Positions 1 to 8,478 of a stretch of DNA of 64,000 nt are shown in pieces. Location: NCBI GenBank assembly GCA_030425145.1, contig JAUHVK010000002.1, positions 124,001-188,000 on the forward strand, written 5' to 3'. The notes beneath the pieces were generated by a model that was given only the letters and a program-made list of their open reading frames with translations, was not told the DNA's origin and made no database searches. Position 1 is the first letter of the stretch. Each line of letters opens with the position of its first letter. Made by a program: the position numbers and the translations under genes. This DNA comes from Alphaproteobacteria bacterium (GTDB lineage: Bacteria; Pseudomonadota; Alphaproteobacteria; Rhodobacterales; Rhodobacteraceae).

Positions 1-36
1 CAGCGCCGTCGGAAACCGCACCTCATGAAACTGCAT
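1..36 (-). CDS. GTA gp12 family protein (5' end only, cut by window edge)
   Basis: Only the first 12 codons are visible, reading MQFHEVRFPTAL, which resembles the start of gene transfer agent protein gp12 (DUF2460 family), a component of the GTA tail end. An ATG at position 36 follows a GAGGAGG ribosome binding site. It begins 12 nt after the gp11 stop codon, which is the expected next gene in RcGTA order. The identification rests on this short N-terminus plus gene order; the rest lies outside the window. Confidence 0.7.
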   Translation of the reverse strand, partial: MQFHEVRFPTAL

Positions 37-48
37 CGCAAGCCCTCC

Positions 49-699
49 TCACAGGTTCCGCTGACCCGAGCCCAGCACCCGGCCCATCTGCGCCGCGATC
101 TGGCTTTGCGACCGCCGGAACCCCTGCACATCCGGGGTCGAGATGTTCATCACCACGTTCACCGCACGCCCACCGCCGCCAGCCCGCACCCCCAGCTTGC
201 CATCAGCGCCGCGCGCCAAGGGCATGATCGCCTCTGGCCCGGCCTCACCCATCAAACCGACACCCCCCCGCATGGGGAACGTCGTCGGACCATGCACCAC
301 ACCGCCATCCGCAAACGGCATCACCCGCCCCTGCGCAAAGCCCGCCCCATTGGCAAAGGGCAGCAGGTTGCTGATCCCCTGCATCACCATCCCGCTCAGA
401 TGTTCCTTCACCGGGTTCACCGCCGCGCGGTAACTCGCCCCGATCATCGACTGCGCAATCGTGCCCAGCGCATCCGACAGCTTCATCCCGTCAAACACGA
501 TCCCATCGATCGCCCGGCTCAGTCCGCTGTTCAGCGCGCCCTCAAGCTTGGCAGCACCTTTGCCGGTCTCCGAAAGCGACTCCCGCACCTTCGCCATCTC
601 GACCTGAAAGCCACCCGCCATGCTCGATGCACCCGCAAGCGCCTCTTCCAAAGCACTCACCTGCGACTCGAAGCCGTCGATCCCGTCCAACTCAATCAT
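49..699 (-). CDS. GTA gp11: short tail tape measure protein
   Basis: 216 aa protein in the position of RcGTA gp11, the tape measure protein that fixes tail length. The N-terminal half is helical and charged. The C-terminal half is glycine-rich with an FADGGVVHGPTTFPMRGG segment and an ALIMPLARG-like stretch (here AIMPLARGADGKLG) that is common at the C-terminus of lambda-type tape measures. It is much shorter than phage tape measures, as expected for the short GTA tail. The ATG at 699 overlaps the end of the preceding gene by 8 nt, so translation is probably coupled. Confidence 0.85.
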   Translation of the reverse strand: MIELDGIDGFESQVSALEEALAGASSMAGGFQVEMAKVRESLSETGKGAAKLEGALNSGLSRAIDGIVFDGMKLSDALGTIAQSMIGASYRAAVNPVKEHLSGMVMQGISNLLPFANGAGFAQGRVMPFADGGVVHGPTTFPMRGGVGLMGEAGPEAIMPLARGADGKLGVRAGGGGRAVNVVMNISTPDVQGFRRSQSQIAAQMGRVLGSGQRNL

Positions 700-886
700 C
701 CCGATCCCCCCGTATGTCCGGATAGGCCGCCATCAACGCGTCCAGCCCGCTCCGCCCCAGTGGCGCATCCCAGCCCGCCAGAAGCAGATGCAACTCCGCC
801 GGCGTCAGCGCCCAGAATTCGTCCGGACGCAGCCCCGACCCGCGCACCCCGGCACGCATCAGTGCGGGCCAGTCAAAGCGGCTCAC
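692..886 (-). CDS. GTA gp10.1: tail assembly chaperone (rcc01693 family)
   Basis: 64 aa protein beginning MSRFDWPALMRAGVRG with an LRPDEFWALTPAEL core typical of the GTA tail assembly chaperone family (DUF2376). Tail chaperones bind the tape measure and help polymerise the tail tube; that role is family knowledge. The start is a GTG whose GTGA overlaps the stop of the upstream gp10 gene, and its own 3' end overlaps gp11 by 8 nt. The tight packing supports one polycistronic message. Confidence 0.85.
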   Translation of the reverse strand: MSRFDWPALMRAGVRGSGLRPDEFWALTPAELHLLLAGWDAPLGRSGLDALMAAYPDIRGDRDD

Positions 887-1209
887 GCCTCACCCACCGG
901 CGTGAACGCCCGCGCCAACAGCTCCGCCGCCACCCGTGCTGCCGCCAGTGGCCCCCCCTCGATCTCCGCCGCGAGCAAATCCGCCGCAGTCCCGCGCCAG
1001 CCCCCGCCGCGCAACCCGGCGACGATCAGCGCCAGCACATCCCGGCTTGAACAGCCTCCGCCGTCGAAGCGTGCCACGAGATCGACCAGCGTGTCCGCGC
1101 CCAGCCCCGCCTCCAGTTCCGCCAGCGCCCCCAGCGTCAGCCGCAGCACATGCGCCTCACCGTCGATGACCAACGACACCTCTCCGCGCCAGGGGTTCGC
1201 CATGCTCAC
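883..1209 (-). CDS. GTA gp10 family protein
   Basis: 108 aa protein with the GTA_gp10 signature: MANPWRGEV, then VIDGEAHVLRLTLGALAELE, near the N-terminus. The family is a small tail-associated component, possibly acting with gp10.1 as a chaperone pair. Start choice: a GTG at 1209 overlaps the gp9 stop as GTGA, matching the coupling seen at gp10.1; an in-frame ATG lies two codons later at 1203. No ribosome binding site clearly favours either. Confidence 0.85.
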   Translation of the reverse strand: MSMANPWRGEVSLVIDGEAHVLRLTLGALAELEAGLGADTLVDLVARFDGGGCSSRDVLALIVAGLRGGGWRGTAADLLAAEIEGGPLAAARVAAELLARAFTPVGEA

Positions 1210-1622
1210 GCCGCCGCCGTGAACGCCACAACACCCGCCGAGGCCAGCGACAGCTCATATGTCGCCTCACCATTATGCGACCCGGCATATTCCAATCCGG
1301 TCACCTGAAACGGTGCCTGCACCACGCCGAAATCCGGGATGATCACCTGAAATGCAGGCGTCTGCCTGTCGAAGAAGATCTGTCGCGCCCGTTCATCCGT
1401 GCTGGCATCCTTGAACACCCCCGCACCCGAGATCGCGACACTCCGCACGCCCGCACCGGCCAGCAATTCGCGCCACCCGCCCTCGCTCTCAAGCGAAGTC
1501 ACATCCACCGCTTCCGCGTTGAAACTGATCCGCGTGGCCCGCAGCCCCGCCAGCGTTTCAAACGTGCCGCTGCCATCCACATCGACCTTGATCAAAAGGT
1601 CTTTCCCGTTCTGAGCACCCAT
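1206..1622 (-). CDS. GTA gp9: major tail tube protein (TP901-1 family)
   Basis: 138 aa. Starts MGAQNGKDLLIKVDVDGSG and contains TRISFNAEAVDVTSLESEG, the hallmark region of phage TP901-1-type major tail proteins, which stack as hexamers into the tail tube. Length matches GTA gp9. The ATG at 1622 follows about 46 nt of spacer after gp8, one of the few gaps in this cluster, consistent with a separately strong translation start for an abundant structural protein. Confidence 0.9.
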   Translation of the reverse strand: MGAQNGKDLLIKVDVDGSGTFETLAGLRATRISFNAEAVDVTSLESEGGWRELLAGAGVRSVAISGAGVFKDASTDERARQIFFDRQTPAFQVIIPDFGVVQAPFQVTGLEYAGSHNGEATYELSLASAGVVAFTAAA

Positions 1623-1668
1623 CGCTCACACTCCCTGTCTGGAAATTCTCTGGAAATCCGTACCGCCC

Positions 1669-2079
1669 TCAGGCGTCGTCCTCGACCCGCGCCCGGAAGG
1701 TCAGATCGATCCTGCGCCGCCCCGCCTTTTCGCGCTGCGCCACCGCCCGCTTGAAGATCAGCGCCACCAACCGGCCCCGGTCCAACACCATCGCAGCGTC
1801 GATCAGCGCGTCACACACCGCCGCCGACACCTCTTTGGCGGTCTGGAACCCCGCATCGTCCGAGATCACCGAGACCACAAATTCATGCCACGCCCCGCGC
1901 CCGGTCTTATCGCTCGCATCCGCCGCGCGCTCCGGGCCGAGCGCCACATACAAATCCGGCAATCGCCCCTTGGGCACCGCGTCATAGACCCGGTCACCAA
2001 CCAAAACCGAAAGCCCAGCGTCATTCTGCAAGCACTGATACACAGCCCCCTGCAACGCCGCCGCCACCGCATAGCTCAT
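1669..2079 (-). CDS. GTA gp8: DUF3168 tail terminator-like protein
   Basis: 136 aa, starting MSYAVAAALQGAVYQCLQ. The DUF3168 pattern (LQGAVYQCLQND...VGDRVYDAVPKG...PDLYVALGPE) marks it as the GTA gp8 protein, a tail completion or terminator component by family analogy. An upstream in-frame extension is open, but the ATG at 2079 overlaps the gp7 stop as ATGA and has a GAGGAGG site just upstream, so I place the start there. Confidence 0.88.
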   Translation of the reverse strand: MSYAVAAALQGAVYQCLQNDAGLSVLVGDRVYDAVPKGRLPDLYVALGPERAADASDKTGRGAWHEFVVSVISDDAGFQTAKEVSAAVCDALIDAAMVLDRGRLVALIFKRAVAQREKAGRRRIDLTFRARVEDDA

Positions 2080-2414
2080 GTCGCCACCTCCTCGTCGCAG
2101 AGGCACAGCAGGAACCGCCCGCCGGGATCGGCTTCGGTCACCGAATTGATCCGAAACACCCGCCCGCCGTCACGGAACCGCTGTTCGGGCAAAGGCCGCG
2201 CCGCATGGCCTTGCGCCGCACCCCGTACCGTGACCCGAAACCCGGTCACCGACACCTGCCCGGCTTCACCAACCGTTTCCCGACCAGTCCGAGGCTTCAC
2301 CTCACCCCACAGAACACCCAGCGCGACCCAGCTTTCATGCATCCCGCCCGCGCCGTCCGGCACCGCGTCAAGACGCTCCAGCACCAACTTCGATGTCAGC
2401 CGCGGACCGCTCAT
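2076..2414 (-). CDS. GTA gp7: head-tail adaptor/closure protein
   Basis: 112 aa, starting MSGPRLTSKLVLERLDAVPD. It matches the phage head-tail joining protein family (SPP1 gp16-like), with the core WGEVKPRTGRE and a C-terminal FRINSVTEADPGGRFLLCL. These proteins close the portal channel and dock the tail. The start is set by an ATGA overlap with the gp6 stop at 2411-2414; a 22-residue open extension further upstream overlaps gp6 and is rejected. Confidence 0.87.
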   Translation of the reverse strand: MSGPRLTSKLVLERLDAVPDGAGGMHESWVALGVLWGEVKPRTGRETVGEAGQVSVTGFRVTVRGAAQGHAARPLPEQRFRDGGRVFRINSVTEADPGGRFLLCLCDEEVAT

Positions 2415-3004
2415 GCGCCGAACCCCAGCCGCACCGGGCGATACCGCGCAATCAGGCTCGTGACGCCGAACGGCATACACCCCTGTCCCAACGCGGTCTC
2501 GTCGCGGTATTCGTAGTAATGCGCCGCCAGCAGCATCACCGCCTGCGCCAGATCGGCAGGCAGATCGCCAAACGCCTCCGCCATCCCTGCCTGGAACCGA
2601 ACCTCGACGCTCCCATGCTCCGGGATAGACGGCAGACAGGCACCCACCGGCACCAGCTTCGGCGCGTCGCCCTCCGCCACCAGCGTATAACGCGCCGCGT
2701 CAACAACCGTCCCCGCGCCAAACGCATCGACCAGCGTCACCTGTGTCACCGCCCGCACCGGCGCAATCGGCAGGACCTGCGCAGTCACATTGCGCCACCG
2801 GCTCACGCTGCACAGGAAATCCCGCACCAGCAGCGCCTTGCCCGTCCGCGCCTCAACCACCGCCATCGCTGCGCGTAGAAACCCGCCCAGCAATCCGTCC
2901 TGAAGCCCGTCCTCGACAAACCCGCTGCCCAGCCGCAGATGGTCCCGCAACCGCGCCACCGGCAGGGCCGCTTCGGGTATCTGGCTCTCTTCAATCAAGT
3001 ACAT
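2411..3004 (-). CDS. GTA gp6: head-tail connector protein
   Basis: 197 aa. Contains LRLGSGFVEDGLQDGLLGGFLRAA and later LPADLAQAVMLLAAHYYEYRD, the two helical segments of the phiE125 gp8/HK97 gp6-like head-tail connector family that assembles as a ring under the portal. The gene starts about 170 nt after the capsid stop and overlaps gp7 by 4 nt. Position and length agree with RcGTA orfg6. Confidence 0.87.
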   Translation of the reverse strand: MYLIEESQIPEAALPVARLRDHLRLGSGFVEDGLQDGLLGGFLRAAMAVVEARTGKALLVRDFLCSVSRWRNVTAQVLPIAPVRAVTQVTLVDAFGAGTVVDAARYTLVAEGDAPKLVPVGACLPSIPEHGSVEVRFQAGMAEAFGDLPADLAQAVMLLAAHYYEYRDETALGQGCMPFGVTSLIARYRPVRLGFGA

Positions 3005-3173
3005 CTCGTGTTCTCCGCAAACCCTGTCCCTCGTTCAGAGGCCGGTATGTTGTCGGACGCGCGCCGCCGCCGCTGCTCGGACGGAGGGGAGCGGCTAGAC
3101 AACGCCGGCACACCGGCGCGCGCCCCATGAGGAAGACGGCCCGCACCGCCTTCCCCATGTCCGCCATCACCGA

Positions 3174-4355
3174 TCAGGCAATGGCGAAGCGCAGCAGCTT
3201 GATGGCAGCGAAATCGCTCACGTCGCCGCCCACCCGCTTGGTCGCGTAGAAAAGCACATGCGGCTTGGCGCTGAACGGATCACGCAGCACCCGCAGGTCC
3301 GGACGTTCCGCAATGGTGTAGCCCGCGCTGAAGTCACCAAAGGCGATCGCATCCGCCCCTGTCGCAACGTCCGGCATGTCCTCGGCAATCAGCACCGGAT
3401 AGCCCAGCAGGCGCGCAGGCTCTCCGCTGGTGAACCCGTCCGACCACAGATGACGACCGTCCGCATCCTTCAGCTTGCGCAATGCGCCCGCCGTCTTGGA
3501 ATTCATCACGAACGTCGCATTGGCGCGGTATTCCGCCCCCAGCGCATAAACCAGTTCGATCAGCGCATCGCCATTACCGATGGACCCGTCCACACCGGTC
3601 GCCACATAGCCGATATTGGTCCAACTCCAGACGTCATTATCGACGGCCGGATGGGTTAAGAACCCGGTCGGCTTTTCATTGCCATCACCATTGATAAAGG
3701 CACCGGCCTCCGCGCGCGAAAACGTGTCCGCGATCTTGCCCGCCAGCCATGTCTCGATGTCGAATGCCGTGTCATCCAGCAACCGCTGGCTCGCCTTGGG
3801 CATCGCACTCAGCTCGTGCAGCTTAATCGAAATGCGGTCGATCGTCGGTGTCCCGGTTTCCGAGCGTGCGCCGACCTCGTCCGCCCAACCAGCACCCGTT
3901 TCGCCGCGGTCGATGAGCACGTCATAGCTCGACGCCTCAACATTCACGACCGACGCCACCGCGCGCAGGGATGCGCTGCTCTTGAGCACCCCTTGAATGG
4001 TGTCCGACGTCACCGGATCAATCAGGAACCCGCCATCCCCGTTCACCACCGTGGACATGGATTTCACCTCCATCTCCAACCCGCGCAGCGCGTCGTCGTC
4101 GCCGGTGCGCAGATAAGCGTCCATTGCCTGGTAGTGCACATCATCCGTGCTGGTGCCACCCGCCAGCGCCGGACGGCCCGAAAACGCTGTCTTCTTGTCG
4201 ATCTTGGTCATTCGCTCTTCCTGTTCCTGTAGCTTTCTGTCGAAGTCGTCGCGCTGTCGGCGCATGTCGCCCACCAGCCCCGCAAGGGCCGCACCCACCT
4301 GGGTGAACGGAGACACATCTTCCCCGCTCCGCGACGTTGTCCCGGTCTCACTCAT
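3174..4355 (-). CDS. GTA gp5: HK97-fold major capsid protein
   Basis: 393 aa. The N-terminal 100 residues form a charged coiled-coil-like delta/scaffold domain (MRRQRDDFDRKLQEQEERM), followed by the HK97 coat domain from GGFLIDPVTSDTIQGVL onward, with NGDGNEKPTGFLTHP and the C-terminal VGGDVSDFAAIKLLRFAIA. In RcGTA this protein builds the small capsid that packages roughly 4 kb of host DNA, and the scaffold is removed by the neighbouring protease. The frame is open 56 codons further upstream, but MSETGTTSRSGED at 4355 is the likely start. Confidence 0.93.
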   Translation of the reverse strand: MSETGTTSRSGEDVSPFTQVGAALAGLVGDMRRQRDDFDRKLQEQEERMTKIDKKTAFSGRPALAGGTSTDDVHYQAMDAYLRTGDDDALRGLEMEVKSMSTVVNGDGGFLIDPVTSDTIQGVLKSSASLRAVASVVNVEASSYDVLIDRGETGAGWADEVGARSETGTPTIDRISIKLHELSAMPKASQRLLDDTAFDIETWLAGKIADTFSRAEAGAFINGDGNEKPTGFLTHPAVDNDVWSWTNIGYVATGVDGSIGNGDALIELVYALGAEYRANATFVMNSKTAGALRKLKDADGRHLWSDGFTSGEPARLLGYPVLIAEDMPDVATGADAIAFGDFSAGYTIAERPDLRVLRDPFSAKPHVLFYATKRVGGDVSDFAAIKLLRFAIA

Positions 4356-4384
4356 CCCGATTTTCCCATCTCTGAAGGGTGGCT

Positions 4385-4942
4385 CTAGCCGTCCACCAAT
4401 GTCCGGCGCGCCTCTTCGATCAGGCGTGCCATCTCCCGCAGGTCGGCTTCCACCGGGGTCTCCCCCTTGGCCGCCACCCGTGCACTGGGCAGCATCGGGA
4501 ACGTCACAAGCGACACCTCCCACAGCTCCAGTTCCGTCAGAACCCTGCGGCCCTGCTTGTCCTTCGTCGCCGCCTTGGTGCGATAGCCGATCGACAGCCC
4601 GTCAATCGCCCCCGCCGCCACCAGCGCCGCCGCCTCCCGGCCTCGTGCCACGCTGTCCAGCAACCGGCCTTTCACATAAAGCCCTGTGCCGTCCTCGCGC
4701 ACCTCGTCCCAGATGCCGATGGGCTGCGCCGGATCATGCTGCCACAGCATCTTGATCGCGCGACCGCTCTCGGCCAACCGCTTCAACGATGCGCCATAAG
4801 CCCCTGAGGCGACGACATCATTTCCCTGATCACATTGACCGAACCGCGACGCGTAACCTTCGATCACACAGCCATCCGTCACGGTCACATCCGCGTCGAA
4901 CCGGCAAAACTTCCGTTCCAAATCCATCTCAAACTCCCTCAT
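4385..4942 (-). CDS. GTA gp4: HK97-family prohead protease
   Basis: 185 aa. The peptidase S78 pattern is visible: EGYASRFGQCDQGND near the N-terminus, the histidine motif LWQHDPAQPIGIW, and the serine motif DGLSIGYRT. This enzyme trims the capsid scaffold during head maturation. The ATG chosen at 4942 overlaps the stop of the 75 aa upstream gene as ATGA; the longer GTG-initiated frame would lie within that gene. The capsid gene follows 29 nt downstream. Confidence 0.9.
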   Translation of the reverse strand: MREFEMDLERKFCRFDADVTVTDGCVIEGYASRFGQCDQGNDVVASGAYGASLKRLAESGRAIKMLWQHDPAQPIGIWDEVREDGTGLYVKGRLLDSVARGREAAALVAAGAIDGLSIGYRTKAATKDKQGRRVLTELELWEVSLVTFPMLPSARVAAKGETPVEADLREMARLIEEARRTLVDG

Positions 4943-5166
4943 GGCGTCACCTGGAGAAACTTCAGGAACACGTCCGCCAGCACCGCCGCCGCAACGCCGT
5001 AGACCGCCAGCCACACCCGCCGCTCCAACCGCTCGATCAAGCCTTCAATCCGGTCCAGCCGCGCCGAGATCCCCTCGAACCGCAGTTGCGTGACCCGCTC
5101 ATGCCCCTCGAGTTTCAGCGCAGGCGCGCAGTCGAAAGGCTCAAACCCTGCCCGCGCTTCACTCAT
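4939..5166 (-). CDS. GTA head formation protein (rcc01685 / g3.5 family)
   Basis: 75 aa between portal and protease, the place of RcGTA orfg3.5. It has an amphipathic N-terminal half with a heptad-like LDRIEGLIERLERR helix and one hydrophobic C-terminal segment (VWLAVYGVAAAVLADVFL) that could span a membrane. The ATG at 5166 overlaps the portal stop by 8 nt (ATGAGTGA) and the stop overlaps the protease start by 4 nt. Its exact biochemical role is not established; the family is associated with GTA head formation. Confidence 0.8.
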   Translation of the reverse strand: MSEARAGFEPFDCAPALKLEGHERVTQLRFEGISARLDRIEGLIERLERRVWLAVYGVAAAVLADVFLKFLQVTP

Positions 5167-6334
5167 CAGCAAGCACCGGCAACCCAAGCAAGGCGCGCTT
5201 CTCCGCAGCCGTCAGGAACTCCGCCCGCGACACCCGCGCCCATTGTGCATCGCGCTCCGCGGCCAGCGCCGGCACCTGGTCCAGATCGGGCTTTAGCACC
5301 ATCTCCTGACCCACATGCTCCGACAGCCACACGCTCAGCGCCGCCGTGACCCGCGCCACCAACGGCAACACCGTCAGCCGGTAGAACGCCCGATGCGCCT
5401 CGGCGTAATTGGCGAATGTCGCCTCGCCCGGAATGCCCAGCAGCATCGGCGGCACACCAAACGCCACGGCAATCTCCCGCGCCGCCGCTTCCTTGGTTTT
5501 CTGAAACTCCATGTCCGAAGGCGAAAAGCCCATCGGCTTCCAGTCCAAACCGCCTTCCAGCAACATCGGCCGCCCGGCGTTGCGCGCGCCCATGTGATGG
5601 CTCTCGATTTCCTCGACCAGCCGGTCGTATTGCTCGGCCCCCATCCCCGACACACCATCCGTGCCGTGATAGACAATCGCCCCCGAAGGCCGCGCCGCGT
5701 TGTCCAGCAATCCCTTAGACCAGCGCGAGGCCGCATTGTGCACATCAAGCGCCTGCGCCGCCGCCACCATAGGGCTCAGCCCGTAATGGTCATCCTGCGG
5801 GTGAAACGCCTTCACATGACAGACCGGTGCCGCGCCATCACCCATCTCGAACCGATGCGACTTGCCACCGACCCCGTATTCATAGGCCACAGGCCAGCCA
5901 TCCGGGCCCGGCACCAGCTTCATCCGGTCCGACCGCAGCACATGCAGCTCACTCGGCACACCTTCCGCACCAACCGCCTCGAAATACCCGTCCCCGGTCA
6001 ACAGAAGCTGCCCGTAAAACGCCTCGAACAACTCCGCCTGACCCTGCGCCGGGTTCGGACGGCGCAAGAGGTCCAACACCGGATGCACCTCATAGCGCTG
6101 CACCTGATCCTGAAGCACCAACGGCACCGCCGCCCCGGCCTCTGCGATCAGCTTGACCGCCCGAAACCCCACCGGGTTCCCGGTAAACCCCGTCCGCGTC
6201 AAAGACGCCGTATCCCGCGCCGACCACGCCACGCGGCCGATGTTCTGCCACGTCACCACCGGCCCGGTGGCACTGGCCTTGGCCTCGATACCGGCCTCAT
6301 CCCCGCGTCCTCGCCGAAAGATGTCCCACACCAT
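5159..6334 (-). CDS. GTA gp3: portal protein
   Basis: 391 aa HK97-type portal. Recognisable segments are FTGNPVGFRAVKLIAEAGA, DLLRRPNPAQGQAELFEAF, the pair SRWSKGLLDNAARPSGAIVY, and GVPPMLLGIPGEATFANYAEA near residue 300. The dodecameric portal is the DNA channel at one capsid vertex and docks the terminase. The frame is open upstream to 6505, but MVWDIFRRGRG at 6334 is the typical N-terminus and is preceded by GCGAGGAGCG. A 266-nt gap separates it from the terminase, the largest gap in the cluster. Confidence 0.92.
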   Translation of the reverse strand: MVWDIFRRGRGDEAGIEAKASATGPVVTWQNIGRVAWSARDTASLTRTGFTGNPVGFRAVKLIAEAGAAVPLVLQDQVQRYEVHPVLDLLRRPNPAQGQAELFEAFYGQLLLTGDGYFEAVGAEGVPSELHVLRSDRMKLVPGPDGWPVAYEYGVGGKSHRFEMGDGAAPVCHVKAFHPQDDHYGLSPMVAAAQALDVHNAASRWSKGLLDNAARPSGAIVYHGTDGVSGMGAEQYDRLVEEIESHHMGARNAGRPMLLEGGLDWKPMGFSPSDMEFQKTKEAAAREIAVAFGVPPMLLGIPGEATFANYAEAHRAFYRLTVLPLVARVTAALSVWLSEHVGQEMVLKPDLDQVPALAAERDAQWARVSRAEFLTAAEKRALLGLPVLADE

Positions 6335-6600
6335 GCGTCGCGCTCCTCGCAAATCCGTTTCGTTTCCGGCGCGGCCGGGACAGGCTCTCGAACTGTCCCG
6401 ACCGGCCATGTGCCAAAGACCCAACGCCCCAAGGTCTCTGGCGTCCCCAGACACGGCTCCCTCGTCCGCAGCCCGCCGCATCGCAGGGCCCCGCTCCCAA
6501 ATCACCGTTCCATCAAATTCCGTGGCGCGCTCCCGACCGCGCCTGTCGATGAAACCAACCTAACCGGCAAAGGTTAACGGCTGGAAACCATACCGTACGC

Positions 6601-8025
6601 TCACCGGCGCAACGCCCGAACACGCGGCACACGCCACTCCGCCGCCCGTGCAATCACCAGATCGGTCAGCGCCCAGACCAGCGCATCCAGCCGGTCCGGA
6701 GACCCCGACCCCTGGTAGCCCAGCCGCGTCATCTGGCACATCTCATCCTCCAGCGCATCAAACGCCCCGTAATGCGCTACGCGTCCCTGCTCGTACAAAG
6801 CCGCCACCGGCTCCGCCCGCGCCGCCTTTGACCGCGACGCATGGACCCGCACCACCGGCACCATCGGATCGACCTGCCGCAGCACGGCCTCCACCATGTC
6901 ACCGCCCTGATTGACCTCGGCCACGAGCGCATGAGCACCCCAGCGTTCCATCGCCGTGATCGCCCGCCGCGCCCAGATCAAGGGCGACACGCCCTGCACC
7001 GTGCAATCTTCCAGCACCACCGCGCGCCAATCCTGCGGCGGCCCGTCCGTGACCACCCCGGCCACAACGATCCCGCAGGCATCCGACCCTTTGCCGCTCG
7101 ATGCCGATGGATCAACCGCCACGACGATCCGGTCGAACACCGGCACGTCCGTACAACGCGACCGCTCCAACGCCTCCATCGACCACAGCGCACCTTCGGC
7201 CTGATCCAGCAGATCGCCATCCAGTTCCTGCCGCCCCAGCCGCGTCCCGGCATAGCGCGCCCGCACCTCGTCCAGGAAAGACGACGCCAGATAGGCCCGG
7301 TTCGCCTCGGTCGGCGCGCGTGTCACCACCGTTGATGGGGCCGCCAGCAAATCCTTCAGAACCCCCACATTGCGCGGCGTTGTCGTCACGCAAACCCGTG
7401 GATGGGTCCCCAGCCGCAGCGTGAACTGCAACATGTCCCACGCCTCCTGCGCGCGCCGCCACTTGGCCAACTCATCCACCCAAGCCCCGTCAAACTGCGG
7501 CCCGCGCAAAGACTCCGGATCATGCGCCGAACAGGCCACCGCTTCCGCCCCATTGGGCCAGCGCAGAATCCGTCGTGTAGCAAGCCATTCGGGCCGACGA
7601 TCCGGCGGCGAACAGGCCATGATCCCGCTGTCGCCAAAGATCATCACCTCGCGCACCTGATCCAGCGTCTCGCCCACCAGCGCCACGCGCCGTGCCGTAC
7701 CGTTGTCCAATGGCCGTGATCCCTCGACCATGGACCGCACCCATTCGGCACCGGCGCGGGTTTTCCCCGCGCCGCGCCCACCAAGGATCACCCATGACCG
7801 CCAGTCCCCCTCGGGAGGCAACTGGTGCGGATGCGCCCAGAACTCGAACAGGTAGGGCAGCGCCAACAGCGCCCCATCCACCTCTTCAAGACTGCTCAGA
7901 AACGCGTCCTTCTCGGCAACACTGGCGGAGGCGATCAAGTCGGCACCCGACCGCAACCCGCGCCGCATCGAGGTCAAGCCCGTAAGCTCCGTCAATCGCG
8001 GCATGTTCTCGGCGATGTCTTTCAA
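6601..8025 (-). CDS. GTA gp2: large terminase (DNA-packaging ATPase/nuclease)
   Basis: Up to 474 aa. Walker A GGRGAGKT at residues 82-89, a Walker B-like GAWVDELAKW near 185, and the C-terminal nuclease aspartate in VVAVDPSASSGKGSDACG near 305. It pumps random host DNA into the GTA head and cuts it when the head is full. The start is uncertain: a TTG at 8025 has GGAGG six nt upstream, and ATGs occur at 8004 and 7968. All three overlap the small terminase gene, by 83 to 140 nt. Confidence 0.9.
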   Translation of the reverse strand: MKDIAENMPRLTELTGLTSMRRGLRSGADLIASASVAEKDAFLSSLEEVDGALLALPYLFEFWAHPHQLPPEGDWRSWVILGGRGAGKTRAGAEWVRSMVEGSRPLDNGTARRVALVGETLDQVREVMIFGDSGIMACSPPDRRPEWLATRRILRWPNGAEAVACSAHDPESLRGPQFDGAWVDELAKWRRAQEAWDMLQFTLRLGTHPRVCVTTTPRNVGVLKDLLAAPSTVVTRAPTEANRAYLASSFLDEVRARYAGTRLGRQELDGDLLDQAEGALWSMEALERSRCTDVPVFDRIVVAVDPSASSGKGSDACGIVVAGVVTDGPPQDWRAVVLEDCTVQGVSPLIWARRAITAMERWGAHALVAEVNQGGDMVEAVLRQVDPMVPVVRVHASRSKAARAEPVAALYEQGRVAHYGAFDALEDEMCQMTRLGYQGSGSPDRLDALVWALTDLVIARAAEWRVPRVRALRR

Positions 8026-8233
8026 TCTGAACCTCCGTGTCCTTGGCGTGTTTCAGCCAGGCCCGCAACTCGGACAGCGCTTTGGCCGCCTCGGTCGCCG
8101 TGCCCGTTTCTCCGGCTTCCACCTTGCCGCGCAGCGCCGCCACCATCTCGCGGATGGCCCGCAACTCCTGCGCAATGGCATCGCGCTCGGTCTCAAGCGC
8201 GCTACCTGTCTCTTCTGCAGTGATCAAAACCAT
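7886..8233 (-). CDS. GTA gp1: small terminase-like DNA-packaging protein
   Basis: 115 aa, the first gene of the GTA cluster. Charged and strongly helical (ETERDAIAQELRAIREMVAAL, then AAKALSELRAWLKHAKDTE), as in RcGTA gp1, which acts as a small terminase subunit that loads DNA on the motor. ATG at 8233 is preceded by AGGAGGCAGGG. The 3' end overlaps the terminase reading frame in a different phase, an unusually long overlap for this cluster. Confidence 0.8.
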   Translation of the reverse strand: MVLITAEETGSALETERDAIAQELRAIREMVAALRGKVEAGETGTATEAAKALSELRAWLKHAKDTEVQIERHRREHAAIDGAYGLDLDAARVAVGCRLDRLRQCCREGRVSEQS

Positions 8234-8478
8234 GCGATCCCTGCCTCCTGTGCTGAATGGATCTCCGTCCATTGAAGCACCGGCAGGTCCCGGGACGCCC
8301 CGCAACCTGTTGATGCCTAGCAGGCACCGGGCAATAGACCCTGATTTCGGAAAGACGCGCCTAACGAGGCGCACGGAGCGTTAAGATCTCGGCAAGCTCT
8401 CTCACGAAAGCCCCCAAAACCCATGACCGGATCGCAAATTGCAGTGATTCAGGTTTTCTTAACCACAACGCACGCGGC
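8234..8478. other. Leader and promoter region of the GTA cluster
   Basis: 245 nt between the TauE-like gene stop and the first GTA gene, both on the minus strand. It contains a short stem-loop at 8357-8372 (GCGCC / GGCGC, 6-nt loop) followed on the minus strand by TCTTTCC. This could be a weak terminator for the upstream gene or a leader hairpin. GTA transcription in Rhodobacter capsulatus starts upstream of g1 under GafA/CtrA control; I could not identify a convincing CtrA full site (two TTAA boxes) here. Confidence 0.4.

Noticed and set aside
1-8233. Remnant prophage
   Set aside because: Gene order, short tape measure and g3.5/g10.1 proteins are specific to gene transfer agents; no integrase, lysis or replication genes are seen.
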